Shown here in pieces: positions 1 to 6,705 of a stretch of 17,629 nucleotides of DNA. The DNA is from Nitrospinota bacterium. GTDB lineage: Bacteria > Nitrospinota > Nitrospinia > Nitrospinales > Nitrospinaceae. The stretch is from positions 1 to 17,629 of the forward strand of contig JAPUGN010000006.1 of the NCBI GenBank assembly GCA_027298165.1, given 5' to 3'. Numbering within the stretch: the stretch's first letter is position 1; each line of letters starts with the position of its first letter. The position numbers and the translations under genes are program-made. The notes under the pieces were generated by a model that saw only the letters and a list, made by a program, of their open reading frames with translations, did not search any database and had not been told where the DNA came from.

Positions 1-2
1 CG

Positions 3-464
3 GTCGGCTACACCATGCCCGACGAGTTCACGGCCCTGATCGAGATGTTGCTGAACCGGGTGCCCAATATCGACAAGGCCGTGCTCTCGGTCCATTGCCA
101 CAACGATCTGGGGCTCGCGGTCGCCAACTCCCTGGCCGCGGTCCGGGCCGGAGCACGCCAAATAGAGTGCACCATCAACGGTATCGGTGAACGCGCCGGC
201 AACGCGGCGATGGAGGAAATCGTCATGGCCCTCCGCACCCGAAAGGACGTTTTCGGGGTCGATTGCGGCATCGATCCCACCCGGATCGCGGCCACCAGCC
301 GCCTGGTCAGCCAAATCACCGGCTACCCGGTCCCCCGGAACAAGGCTATTGTGGGCGCAGAAGCCCTGGACTACGACACTGGAATGTTTCAAAGCGGCTT
401 TTCTAAAGAGGAAAGCTATGAGATGATAAAAGCCGAAGATATCGACTCGCAACATCAACCTTGA
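3..464 (+). CDS. LeuA-like (2-isopropylmalate synthase family) paralogue, 5' end outside window
   Basis: The reading frame is open from the first bases of the window, so the N-terminus is missing; the visible part runs to a stop at 462-464. It aligns collinearly with residues about 173-320 of the LeuA encoded immediately downstream, roughly two-thirds identical by eye. It keeps the metal-binding motif HCHNDLG (nt 93-113) and the NGIGERAGNAAMEEI block of the HMGL-like TIM barrel. It differs sharply where LeuA has AHEAGIHQDG: here the stretch is LDYDTGMFQSG (nt 366-398), so both motif histidines are lost, including the one regarded as the catalytic base in 2-isopropylmalate synthases. The protein then ends where LeuA continues into its linker and C-terminal leucine-sensing domain. 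The stop lies 24 nt before the leuA start, so the two are probably co-transcribed. It may be a pseudo-enzyme, a regulatory partner of LeuA, or a decaying duplicate. The family assignment is firm; the function is not. Confidence 0.8.
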   Translation, partial: VGYTMPDEFTALIEMLLNRVPNIDKAVLSVHCHNDLGLAVANSLAAVRAGARQIECTINGIGERAGNAAMEEIVMALRTRKDVFGVDCGIDPTRIAATSRLVSQITGYPVPRNKAIVGAEALDYDTGMFQSGFSKEESYEMIKAEDIDSQHQP

Positions 465-488
465 ACACGGAGGGTACGAACCCGAACC

Positions 489-2048
489 ATGAAACCGGAA
501 CGACTCATTATATTTGACACCACTTTAAGAGATGGGGAACAGTGCCCCGGCGCCAGCATGAACAACAAGGAAAAGTTGGAAATCGCGCGGCAGCTGGCCC
601 TACTCAAAGTGGACGTCATTGAGGCGGGTTTTCCGGTGGCGTCCCCCGGCGATTTCGAATCGGTCCGGCAGATCGCGAACGAGATCAAAGGTTCCTCCGT
701 GGCGGGCCTGGCCCGCGCGCTCGAGAATGACATCGATGCGGCGGCGCGTGCGCTCGAAAAAGCGGAGTCGCCCCGCATTCATATTTTTCTGTCCACCTCC
801 AAACTGCACCGCGACCACAAACTGCTGAAAGGCAAGGACGAGATCATTCAGATGGCGGTGGACGCGGTGAAATTCGGACGCAAGTTCTGCGACGACATCG
901 AGTTTTCGCCGGAAGACGCCTCACGCACGGAGCCGGAGTTTCTTGCCGAAGTGGTAGAAGCGGTGATCGCCGCCGGAGCGGGTACGGTGAATATCCCCGA
1001 TACCGTCGGTTATTCGGTACCGGAGCAGTTCGGTCAAATAATTCGCTCCTTAAAACAAAACGTGCCCAATATCGACCAGGCCGTGATCAGCGTGCATTGC
1101 CACAACGACCTCGGCATGGCGGTGGCGAACTCACTCGAGGCCATCAAGCAAGGAGCGCGGCAGGTGGAGTGCACCGTCAACGGTATCGGTGAACGCGCCG
1201 GTAACGCGGCGATGGAAGAAATCGTCATGGCGCTCAAAACGCGCAAGGATTATTTTGGCGTCGACACGAAAATCGACACCCAACACATCATGGCCTGCAG
1301 TCGGCTGGTGAGCAGTCTCACGGGATTCTTCGTGCAGAGGAACAAAGCGATTGTCGGCAAGAACGCTTTCGCGCACGAGGCGGGCATACACCAGGACGGC
1401 TTCCTCAAAAAGAAGGATACCTACGAGATCATGAACCCGCAGGACATCGGCCTCGAAAGTTCTGAGTTGGTACTGGGGAAACACTCCGGGCGCAACGCGC
1501 TGTCGAAAAAAATCGAGGCTATGGGTTATCAGGTGACGCAGCAGGAATTGGACCGCGTGTTCACCGACTTTAAAGTGCTGGCCGATGAGAAAAAAGATTT
1601 ATACGACGAGGACATCCTCGCTCTGATCCAGAAACGGAAATTCACCGACGAGGAATTGAATACGTATACTCTCAAAAAGGTGCAGGGAACTTTCGAAAGC
1701 GGCTCTACGCCCGGCGCCACCGTCACACTCGAAAGCCGCGACGGCAAAATCCATACGGATACCGGCCAGGGCGACGGGCCGATCGACGCCATGTACCACG
1801 CCATCGACAGCATCACCGGAATGACCTGCAAACTGCTCGACTACCAGGTGATGTCGAAGACCCGTGGTAAGGACGCGCAGGGGGAAGTCACCGTGCGCGT
1901 GCTCCACGAAAACCGGGAAGTGCTCGGCAAGGGCACCGGCGTCAACACGGTGGAAGCCAGCGCCGAGGCATACGTCAACGCCGTCAACAAACTGCTGGTC
2001 AAAACCAAATCCGGTCCGGTGGGCGGCGGAGAAATCCAGGGTCCGTAA
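489..2048 (+). CDS. leuA: 2-isopropylmalate synthase (LeuA)
   Basis: LeuA condenses acetyl-CoA with 2-oxoisovalerate, the first committed step of leucine biosynthesis in the cytosol. At 519 residues it has the usual length of the long, bacterial type. The N-terminal TIM-barrel domain (about 1-275) begins with IFDTTLRDGEQ, where R14 and D15 are the substrate and metal residues. It carries the metal-binding H203 and H205 in SVHCHNDLG and the second signature NGIGERAGNAAMEEI (231-245). The AHEAGIHQDG motif at 295-304 supplies catalytic His301. A linker domain follows, and residues about 390-505 form the leucine-binding regulatory dimer domain, so feedback inhibition by leucine is expected. A GGAGGG at 469-474 lies 14 nt before the ATG, a long spacing; no better start is visible. 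It sits directly after a truncated LeuA-like paralogue and ends before a GC-rich hairpin. Confidence 0.97.
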   Translation: MKPERLIIFDTTLRDGEQCPGASMNNKEKLEIARQLALLKVDVIEAGFPVASPGDFESVRQIANEIKGSSVAGLARALENDIDAAARALEKAESPRIHIFLSTSKLHRDHKLLKGKDEIIQMAVDAVKFGRKFCDDIEFSPEDASRTEPEFLAEVVEAVIAAGAGTVNIPDTVGYSVPEQFGQIIRSLKQNVPNIDQAVISVHCHNDLGMAVANSLEAIKQGARQVECTVNGIGERAGNAAMEEIVMALKTRKDYFGVDTKIDTQHIMACSRLVSSLTGFFVQRNKAIVGKNAFAHEAGIHQDGFLKKKDTYEIMNPQDIGLESSELVLGKHSGRNALSKKIEAMGYQVTQQELDRVFTDFKVLADEKKDLYDEDILALIQKRKFTDEELNTYTLKKVQGTFESGSTPGATVTLESRDGKIHTDTGQGDGPIDAMYHAIDSITGMTCKLLDYQVMSKTRGKDAQGEVTVRVLHENREVLGKGTGVNTVEASAEAYVNAVNKLLVKTKSGPVGGGEIQGP

Positions 2049-2081
2049 TTCGCCGTACCCATTGAAACATCTCTTAAACAT

Positions 2082-2109
2082 TCAGGGCGGCTCGTGCGGG
2101 CCGCCCTGA
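2082..2109 (+). terminator. GC-rich hairpin after leuA, probable terminator
   Basis: The stem pairs 2082-2093 with 2098-2109 (TCAGGGCGGC arm against GCCGCCCTGA, one T-G wobble) around a GTGC tetraloop, 34 nt after the leuA stop. Only a weak T content follows (TTCCGTTTG), so it may be an imperfect intrinsic terminator or an mRNA-stabilising 3' hairpin. Confidence 0.6.
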
Positions 2110-2135
2110 TTCCGTTTGAGTGAACCTTTTTCCAT

Positions 2136-2885
2136 ATGGTCCCGAAACAAAAAGACACTTTGTTTAAGAAGCCGTGGACACAGGGTACATTCGAATTCAA
2201 CGAGCCGGTGGTGCGAGTGTTCGACGACATGCTGGAGCGGAGCGTTCCATTTTATAAGGAGTGCCAGCAGATGGTGATCGACCTCGCTCTCCACTTCGCG
2301 CAGAAAAATTCGGCTGTGTATGACCTGGGATGCTCCACCGGAACGCTTTTACGTCTACTGGTTAAAGAGATACCGGCGGATTTGAAAATCCGTTTTGTGG
2401 GGCTTGATAATTCGGAAGCCATGCTGAAGAAGGCGCGCGCCAAATTGAAGGGACATTTGAAGCATTGCGAGTTGGTGGCGGCGGATCTGGAAAGCGATTT
2501 TGAATTGGCCGATGCCAGTGTGGTGATCATGAACTACACTCTGCAATTTATTCCGCCGAAACGGCGGGCGGCCATGCTGAAAAAAATTTATCGGGGACTG
2601 CGCCCCGGCGGCGGGTTGATCCTCATCGAAAAAGTGCAGGGGAATTCGGACGGCCTCAACGACCTGTTCGTTGAGCGGTACCACGCCTACAAGCGCAGCC
2701 GGGGCTACTCGAAGCTGGAAATTGCCAAAAAGCGGGAGGCGCTGGAGAAGGTGCTGATTCCCCTCAAACCGGGGAAAAACCGGGACCTGCTGGCGGGGGC
2801 CGAGTTCCGGCAGGTGGACATCTTCTTCAAATGGTTCAATTTTGCGGGGTTTCTCGCGGTCAAACCGGGGAAAAGGCGGGGTTGA
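2136..2885 (+). CDS. cmoA: Carboxy-S-adenosyl-L-methionine synthase CmoA
   Basis: CmoA converts SAM and prephenate to carboxy-SAM, which CmoB uses to make 5-carboxymethoxyuridine at wobble position 34 of tRNAs. The 249 residues align end to end with E. coli CmoA as I recall it. Matching blocks are KDTLF near the N-terminus, ERSVPFY (34-40, including the conserved Tyr), SAM motif I VYDLGCSTG (61-69), LDNSEAM (90-96), NYTLQF (133-138), IYRGLRPGGGLILIEK (151-166) and RGYSKLEIAKKR (189-200). Arg216 falls where E. coli CmoA has the Arg that binds the extra carboxylate of carboxy-SAM, which favours CmoA over a generic class I methyltransferase. No clear Shine-Dalgarno precedes the ATG. cmoB is not in this window, although the two are often adjacent in proteobacteria. 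The gene just downstream is unrelated. Confidence 0.9.
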   Translation: MVPKQKDTLFKKPWTQGTFEFNEPVVRVFDDMLERSVPFYKECQQMVIDLALHFAQKNSAVYDLGCSTGTLLRLLVKEIPADLKIRFVGLDNSEAMLKKARAKLKGHLKHCELVAADLESDFELADASVVIMNYTLQFIPPKRRAAMLKKIYRGLRPGGGLILIEKVQGNSDGLNDLFVERYHAYKRSRGYSKLEIAKKREALEKVLIPLKPGKNRDLLAGAEFRQVDIFFKWFNFAGFLAVKPGKRRG

Positions 2886-2960
2886 CGCACCCGGCGCTTG
2901 CGGAGGCGTTGAAATCAGGATATAAATAAGGTAATCTTACCGATTTTCAGAGGGAACGTT

Positions 2961-3149
2961 ATGCCGCAGTACGATCATACCTGCAAGAAATGCAGGCACG
3001 ACTTTATCGTGGAAATGAAGATGTCCGAGGTGGGTGAAAAGGAAGTGAAATGCCCCAAATGCGGGAAGTCGAAGGACGTGGGAAGGAACGTGACCAATAC
3101 GTCGTTCCAGAGCGAGAGCGTCAACCGCTACGTGTGGGATAAAAGTTAA
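2961..3149 (+). CDS. FmdB-family zinc ribbon protein
   Basis: This 62-residue protein has two CxxC knuckles, C8/C11 and C31/C34, in the layout of FmdB/CxxC-CxxC putative regulatory proteins: MPxYD at the N-terminus, Cys pair, about 20 residues, second Cys pair followed by Gly. It most likely binds one structural zinc. Members of this family are small cytosolic proteins of poorly defined, possibly regulatory, function. AGAGGG at 2949-2954 is well placed 6 nt before the ATG. The gene stands 75 nt after cmoA and 38 nt before tRNA-Pro. Confidence 0.85.
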   Translation: MPQYDHTCKKCRHDFIVEMKMSEVGEKEVKCPKCGKSKDVGRNVTNTSFQSESVNRYVWDKS

Positions 3150-3187
3150 ATCGAGTCTGCCGTCGGACCCTGCACAAATAAAATATT

Positions 3188-3264
3188 CGGGATGTAGCGC
3201 AGCCTGGTAGCGCACCTCGTTCGGGACGAGGGGGTCGGAAGTTCAAATCTTCTCATCCCGACCA
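3188..3264 (+). tRNA. tRNA-Pro (anticodon CGG)
   Basis: The 77-nt sequence folds as a complete cloverleaf. The acceptor arm CGGGATG pairs with CATCCCG. The D-arm reads GCGCAGCCTGGTAGCGC. The anticodon stem CCTCG/CGAGG encloses loop TTCGGGA with anticodon CGG at 3222-3224. The T-loop is TTCAAAT, and the discriminator A is followed by an encoded CCA. The layout closely matches E. coli tRNA-Pro(CGG), which reads CCG codons. Confidence 0.97.
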
Positions 3265-3270
3265 GTATTT

Positions 3271-3306
3271 AAGGGTTTAGCTCTAACGGGCTGAACCCTT
3301 TTTCTT
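3271..3306 (+). terminator. Rho-independent terminator after tRNA-Pro
   Basis: AAGGGTTTAGC (3271-3281) pairs with GCTGAACCCTT (3290-3300) with one wobble, around an 8-nt loop. A T-rich tail TTTTTCTT follows. It begins 7 nt after the tRNA CCA end and separates the tRNA from the convergent methyltransferase gene. Confidence 0.85.
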
Positions 3307-3335
3307 ATGAAAAAAGCCGTGGATTTATTGAAAAT

Positions 3336-4334
3336 TTATTTTTTGACTTTCCAGATCGAATCCACAAAAAACTTTTTAGAATCAAAAAGGTGCTCAACAA
3401 TTGCAAATCCATTATTTTGAGCCAACGCTTCGATTTCCGGCACCGTGTACTTATAAGAATGCTCGGTCTGCATCCCTTCCCACAATTTGAAGTGGAACTC
3501 CTTGTTCAACGCCGATATACAAACCGTTTGGTCCACGGTACTGTAAATATGACTTTCAACGGCTCGGGACCGCTCATTGTAATGTCCCTCCTGGACGTAA
3601 TTTTGTTTGACGAAATCGGCTCCAAGTTTTTGGTTGATGCGGTCCAATAGATGCAAATTGAATTTTTGAAATACACCCTCGGGATCGTTGTAGGCGCTGT
3701 AAAGGAGTTTCGGGTTTTTCATGAGATCAAATCCGATCATCACGTAATCCCCTTCATTGAGAGAATCCCATAGCCGGCGCACAAACTTCCCTGCGGCGGG
3801 GTAATCCTGGTTCCCGATGGTCGATCCCAGAAAAAAAACAAAGTTTCGCTCGAACTGTTCCCGGGAAACTGCTTCCAGTCCTTGAAAATATTCGGAGGCG
3901 ATCCCGGTGACCGTCAATGAAGTGTTGCTGAATTTCAATTCCAGTGAGGTGACAAGTTTTTTAATGGCGCCGGCAGAAATGTCGATGGGGATGTAATGAA
4001 CTTGCAGGTTGCTTTTCATTAAATGCTCAAGCAGGACCATCGTCTTACGCGCATCCCCCGAACCGAGGTCGATAATCTGCAAGGTTTCATTAGAAATGAT
4101 ATCCGTAAAGGTTTGCTTGTGTGTATGAAATATTTCAAACTCGCATACGGCAGGATGATAATTTTTCAGCTCCACGATTTCCTGGAAAATTTCACTTCCC
4201 CGGTCATCGAATATGAGCCAGGAGGGCAATATTTTCCGCTCTTTAGACAATCCTTCCAAAACGGTTTGCGCAAATTCCTGATCCGGCGAATTGGAGTTGT
4301 TATTGGGCCTGAGGTTTTTAAAATTAAATGTCAT
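3336..4334 (-). CDS. EgtD-family SAM-dependent amino-acid N-methyltransferase (Methyltransf_33)
   Basis: The 332 residues match L-histidine N-alpha-methyltransferase EgtD over the full length. Matching blocks are FDDRGSEIFQEI (42-53), SAM motif IDLGSGDARKT (88-98), FFLGSTIGN (167-175), GFDLMKNPKLLYSAYNDPEG (201-220) and FNLHLLDRINQKLGADF (225-241). EgtD trimethylates histidine to hercynine in ergothioneine synthesis. Against the mycobacterial enzyme recalled from memory, Tyr56, Asn166, Tyr206, Glu282 and Ser284 are kept (here Y59, N175, Y215, E291, S293). Tyr39 is Phe42, however, and Met252 is Ser261, so the substrate may not be histidine. No egtB, egtC or egtE is in the window. AGGA at 4340-4343 precedes the ATG by 5 nt. 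The gene diverges from a diiron oxidase and shares a promoter core with it, suggesting a joint pathway. Family membership is secure; substrate is open. Confidence 0.88.
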   Translation of the reverse strand: MTFNFKNLRPNNNSNSPDQEFAQTVLEGLSKERKILPSWLIFDDRGSEIFQEIVELKNYHPAVCEFEIFHTHKQTFTDIISNETLQIIDLGSGDARKTMVLLEHLMKSNLQVHYIPIDISAGAIKKLVTSLELKFSNTSLTVTGIASEYFQGLEAVSREQFERNFVFFLGSTIGNQDYPAAGKFVRRLWDSLNEGDYVMIGFDLMKNPKLLYSAYNDPEGVFQKFNLHLLDRINQKLGADFVKQNYVQEGHYNERSRAVESHIYSTVDQTVCISALNKEFHFKLWEGMQTEHSYKYTVPEIEALAQNNGFAIVEHLFDSKKFFVDSIWKVKK

Positions 4335-4371
4335 TATTGTCCTGATAATGGAAGTAAAACAGTCCTGATGT

Positions 4372-4400
4372 TTGAGGGCTCAGCGATATTATGCTATAAT
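4372..4400 (+). promoter_or_regulatory. Sigma70-type promoter of the diiron oxidase gene
   Basis: The -35 is TTGAGG (4372-4377), followed by a 17-nt spacer and -10 TATAAT (4395-4400), preceded by TG at 4392-4393 (extended -10). Predicted transcription start is near 4407, giving a leader of about 50 nt. The -10 box overlaps that of the opposing promoter almost completely. Confidence 0.7.
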
Positions 4401-4425
4401 ACCGTCTTCTTAACTAACCGTGCAA
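4396..4425 (-). promoter_or_regulatory. Sigma70-type promoter of the EgtD-family gene
   Basis: On the minus strand, -35 TTGCAC (4420-4425), an 18-nt spacer and -10 TATTAT (4396-4401) point towards the methyltransferase. Predicted start is near 4389, leaving a leader of about 55 nt. It shares five of six -10 base pairs with the plus-strand promoter, so the two cannot be opened independently. Confidence 0.55.
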
Positions 4426-4459
4426 TCCCAAAACCCAAATATTTCCCAATGAAACCCAA

Positions 4460-5530
4460 ATGGATTTAAAAAGAGACTCAGCGGCGGAAGTTTCCGATAT
4501 CAATTATCAGGATGTTGAACGTCAATTCACTCGATTGCTTCATCTGGATAATCTGGAACAAAAGATCGCCAAAAACCCTGCATTGAAAGAGTCCTTCGAG
4601 GATGCACTGGAGTACGCTCTTTCGGAGGCTTTTGATGATGCAGAGCCCGAACCCCAGACCCTTCTTTTTCTCCATAGAATCCTGTATCGCATCAACCGGT
4701 TGAAACTTTTTTGGTACGACGACCTGAACAATTATGCCAATGAGGGTTCTCTTTTTCTTTTCGGGATCCAGAGCCGTATCGAATCGGCTTGGCAGAATTG
4801 GGAATCCAACTATGCCAATGTTGAACCGCTCCATGCGGTTGTCGAGGTCAGAAAAGCCTTGCGGGATCGTGTGGCTGAAGACCTCGATCCGAAACCTTCA
4901 ACGGAAGGCCTTTATTTTCGCAATGAGATGACGGAAACCGGTTACCGTCGGCTTTTAGCCATTGCTTCTCTCGACGGATTGGTTGAGGCCAGCCAACTCT
5001 CCCGGGTTTTAGGAGGAGTTGGGAACGAAGTTCATTCAATGCTCACCCGAATTTTTTTTGAGGAGTACGGAAAAGGAATCCTAGCCAGGAAACATTCGTC
5101 TTATTTCTCTACCATGCTGCAGGAATTCAAGATGGAAACCCGGCCGGAAGCTTACTTTGATTTGGCTCCCTGGGAGGTTCTAGCCAATATCAATCACAGT
5201 TTTTTTCTTTGCGAGCGCAAGCGGAATTTTTTACGTTATATCGGTTCTCTTCTTTTCTTTGAAGTTTCAGTTCCCGCGGCGTTCAACAATTATAAACTCG
5301 CCGGCAAGCGTCTGGGATTGAGTCCGGAAGCCATCAACTACTGGGAAGTGCATATCCAGGAAGACGAACGGCATGGCCAATGGATGCTGGACGATGTGGC
5401 TCTCCCATTGGTCGAACGTTATCCGGACCTCGCCTGGGAAATGGTGTCGGGTTACGACCAGCAACGATTCATCAGTACCAGAGCCGGCCAAGCCATTGCC
5501 CGGTCGGTCCGGGAAGCAGAAAGCGCTTAG
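4460..5530 (+). CDS. Haem-oxygenase-like diiron oxidase (HDO superfamily), SznF-like ligand set
   Basis: This 356-residue protein is predicted to be mainly helical. Its C-terminal half carries FFEEYGKGILARKH (199-212), FFEVSVPAAF (266-275) and HIQEDERHG (298-306), typical of iron-containing redox enzymes of the haem-oxygenase-like fold (CADD, UndA, SznF, BesC relatives). Candidate ligands are E176, E202, H212, E268, H298, D302 and H305. Their spacing equals that of the SznF diiron ligands E189, E215, H225, E281, H311, D315 and H318 with a constant offset of 13 (SznF numbering from memory). The N-terminal half (1-165) is unassigned. Members activate O2 to N-oxygenate, desaturate or cleave small amines and acids; the substrate here is unknown. 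No Shine-Dalgarno is visible. The upstream frame closes at 4415-4417, so the ATG at 4460 is the first ATG in frame. It diverges from an EgtD-like methyltransferase. Confidence 0.8.
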   Translation: MDLKRDSAAEVSDINYQDVERQFTRLLHLDNLEQKIAKNPALKESFEDALEYALSEAFDDAEPEPQTLLFLHRILYRINRLKLFWYDDLNNYANEGSLFLFGIQSRIESAWQNWESNYANVEPLHAVVEVRKALRDRVAEDLDPKPSTEGLYFRNEMTETGYRRLLAIASLDGLVEASQLSRVLGGVGNEVHSMLTRIFFEEYGKGILARKHSSYFSTMLQEFKMETRPEAYFDLAPWEVLANINHSFFLCERKRNFLRYIGSLLFFEVSVPAAFNNYKLAGKRLGLSPEAINYWEVHIQEDERHGQWMLDDVALPLVERYPDLAWEMVSGYDQQRFISTRAGQAIARSVREAESA

Positions 5531-5702
5531 CCCCTGAAGCCTTCCATTTGCATCCGGGTCCAATTCTACCTTAAATCTTGGCAAGGGCAAAAATCCAAAT
5601 CAATCCATCCTCAATGGCCACTTATCCGATTGACAGGGACGGCAGGGGGGCGGTAAGGTAGCGGGATCATTCTTATTAAATTTTGCCTGTTGGAGATTCT
5701 TT

Positions 5703-6125
5703 ATGGCTGACGAACACGGGCGCCGGTTTTCGCTGGACAAGGTGGAAATCGATCCGGCGATCAAAAACCGCATCATGTCTGCGGACGGCGACGACCATGT
5801 CGGCGACTGGGACGGCGAGAACATCGATGACCTGATGAAGGAATTGGACCGTATTGAGGAGCAGGTCGATGCCAATTACACCCATCTGCCGCACAATTTC
5901 AACCTGCCAGAGGATTTGCGCGACCAAGTGGAAAAGGATTACCCGATCTGGGCGTGCGATATAAATGGGATGTGCCTCACCGGAGAACACGCCGACACAG
6001 TGGTGCCCGTGGATAAAATACGCAAGCATTACGACAAAAAGAACGGCGGGGTTGAGGCGTTCAAGGAGAAACTACGGCTCGAAAGAGAGCAGATGATCGC
6101 GAACCTGAAACGCAATCAAAAGTGA
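5703..6125 (+). CDS. Small acidic hypothetical protein
   Basis: I do not recognise this 140-residue protein. It is hydrophilic and lacks a signal peptide or membrane segment. The first half is rich in Asp and Glu (for example SADGDDHVGDWDGENIDD, 26-43). The C-terminal third (about 103-140) is Lys-rich and likely helical. Two cysteines, C85 and C91, lie in IWACDINGMCLTG. Its reality is supported by GGAG at 5692-5695, 7 nt before the ATG, and by codon use resembling its GC-richer neighbours. It has 172 nt upstream and 120 nt downstream, so it is probably monocistronic. I see no clear terminator or promoter in the 172-nt gap before it. Confidence 0.75.
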   Translation: MADEHGRRFSLDKVEIDPAIKNRIMSADGDDHVGDWDGENIDDLMKELDRIEEQVDANYTHLPHNFNLPEDLRDQVEKDYPIWACDINGMCLTGEHADTVVPVDKIRKHYDKKNGGVEAFKEKLRLEREQMIANLKRNQK

Positions 6126-6245
6126 CAAGGCCCACCAAAATAGAGGAATTCCTTTATTTTCAAATAGTTATAAAAAATCGGCTGGGGCGCTTCTTCGGTT
6201 GCATTCTTCTGTAAAAACCTTACTCTGAGGGGTGAGGAGATTTCT

Positions 6246-6647
6246 ATGAATTCAACCGAAAAATCCGGATATACGTTATTGCATGTGGAAGACAGCCCCG
6301 AACTTCAGGAACTGGTCCGGCACATTCTGACTAGCCGCCCGGGTATCAAAATCATTAGTGCCGAAACGGTGGCAGAAGGGGTTCAACAAGCTAAAAAGCA
6401 CCACCCGGACATGGTGTTGATGGATGTACACCTTCCCGACGGCAGTGGAATGGATGCCTTGAAACAGATGCAGGCATCTGAAGAAACCGCCAACATCCCC
6501 GTAGTGGCTCTGTCCAGCATGACCACGCAATTGCAGATCGGGGAAGGATTGAAGGAAGGATTCAAGTACTACATCACCAAACCCATCGACGTGCCGGAAT
6601 TCCTGGAAACCATCGACCGCATCCTCGATGGTGTGGTTAAGCGCTAA
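6246..6647 (+). CDS. Stand-alone response-regulator receiver protein (CheY-like)
   Basis: The 133 residues form a single receiver domain with no output domain. The acidic pair is E15/D16 in HVEDSPE. The phosphoacceptor is D60 in MVLMDVHLPDGSG, the switch Ser is S90 in VVALSS, the aromatic switch residue is Y109, and the conserved Lys is K112 in ITKPID. All residues needed for phosphotransfer are present. Such proteins act in phosphorelays, chemotaxis-like pathways or by protein-protein contact. No histidine kinase is in the window, so the partner is elsewhere. GAGGAG at 6234-6239, 6 nt before the ATG, is a strong ribosome site. The T-run at 6663-6669 after the stop lacks a convincing hairpin. 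Confidence 0.93.
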   Translation: MNSTEKSGYTLLHVEDSPELQELVRHILTSRPGIKIISAETVAEGVQQAKKHHPDMVLMDVHLPDGSGMDALKQMQASEETANIPVVALSSMTTQLQIGEGLKEGFKYYITKPIDVPEFLETIDRILDGVVKR

Positions 6648-6705
6648 CCTCACTCACCCCCCTTTTTTTATAAAAGTTTAAGACCAAGCGAGTCGCTCAA
6701 TTGAG

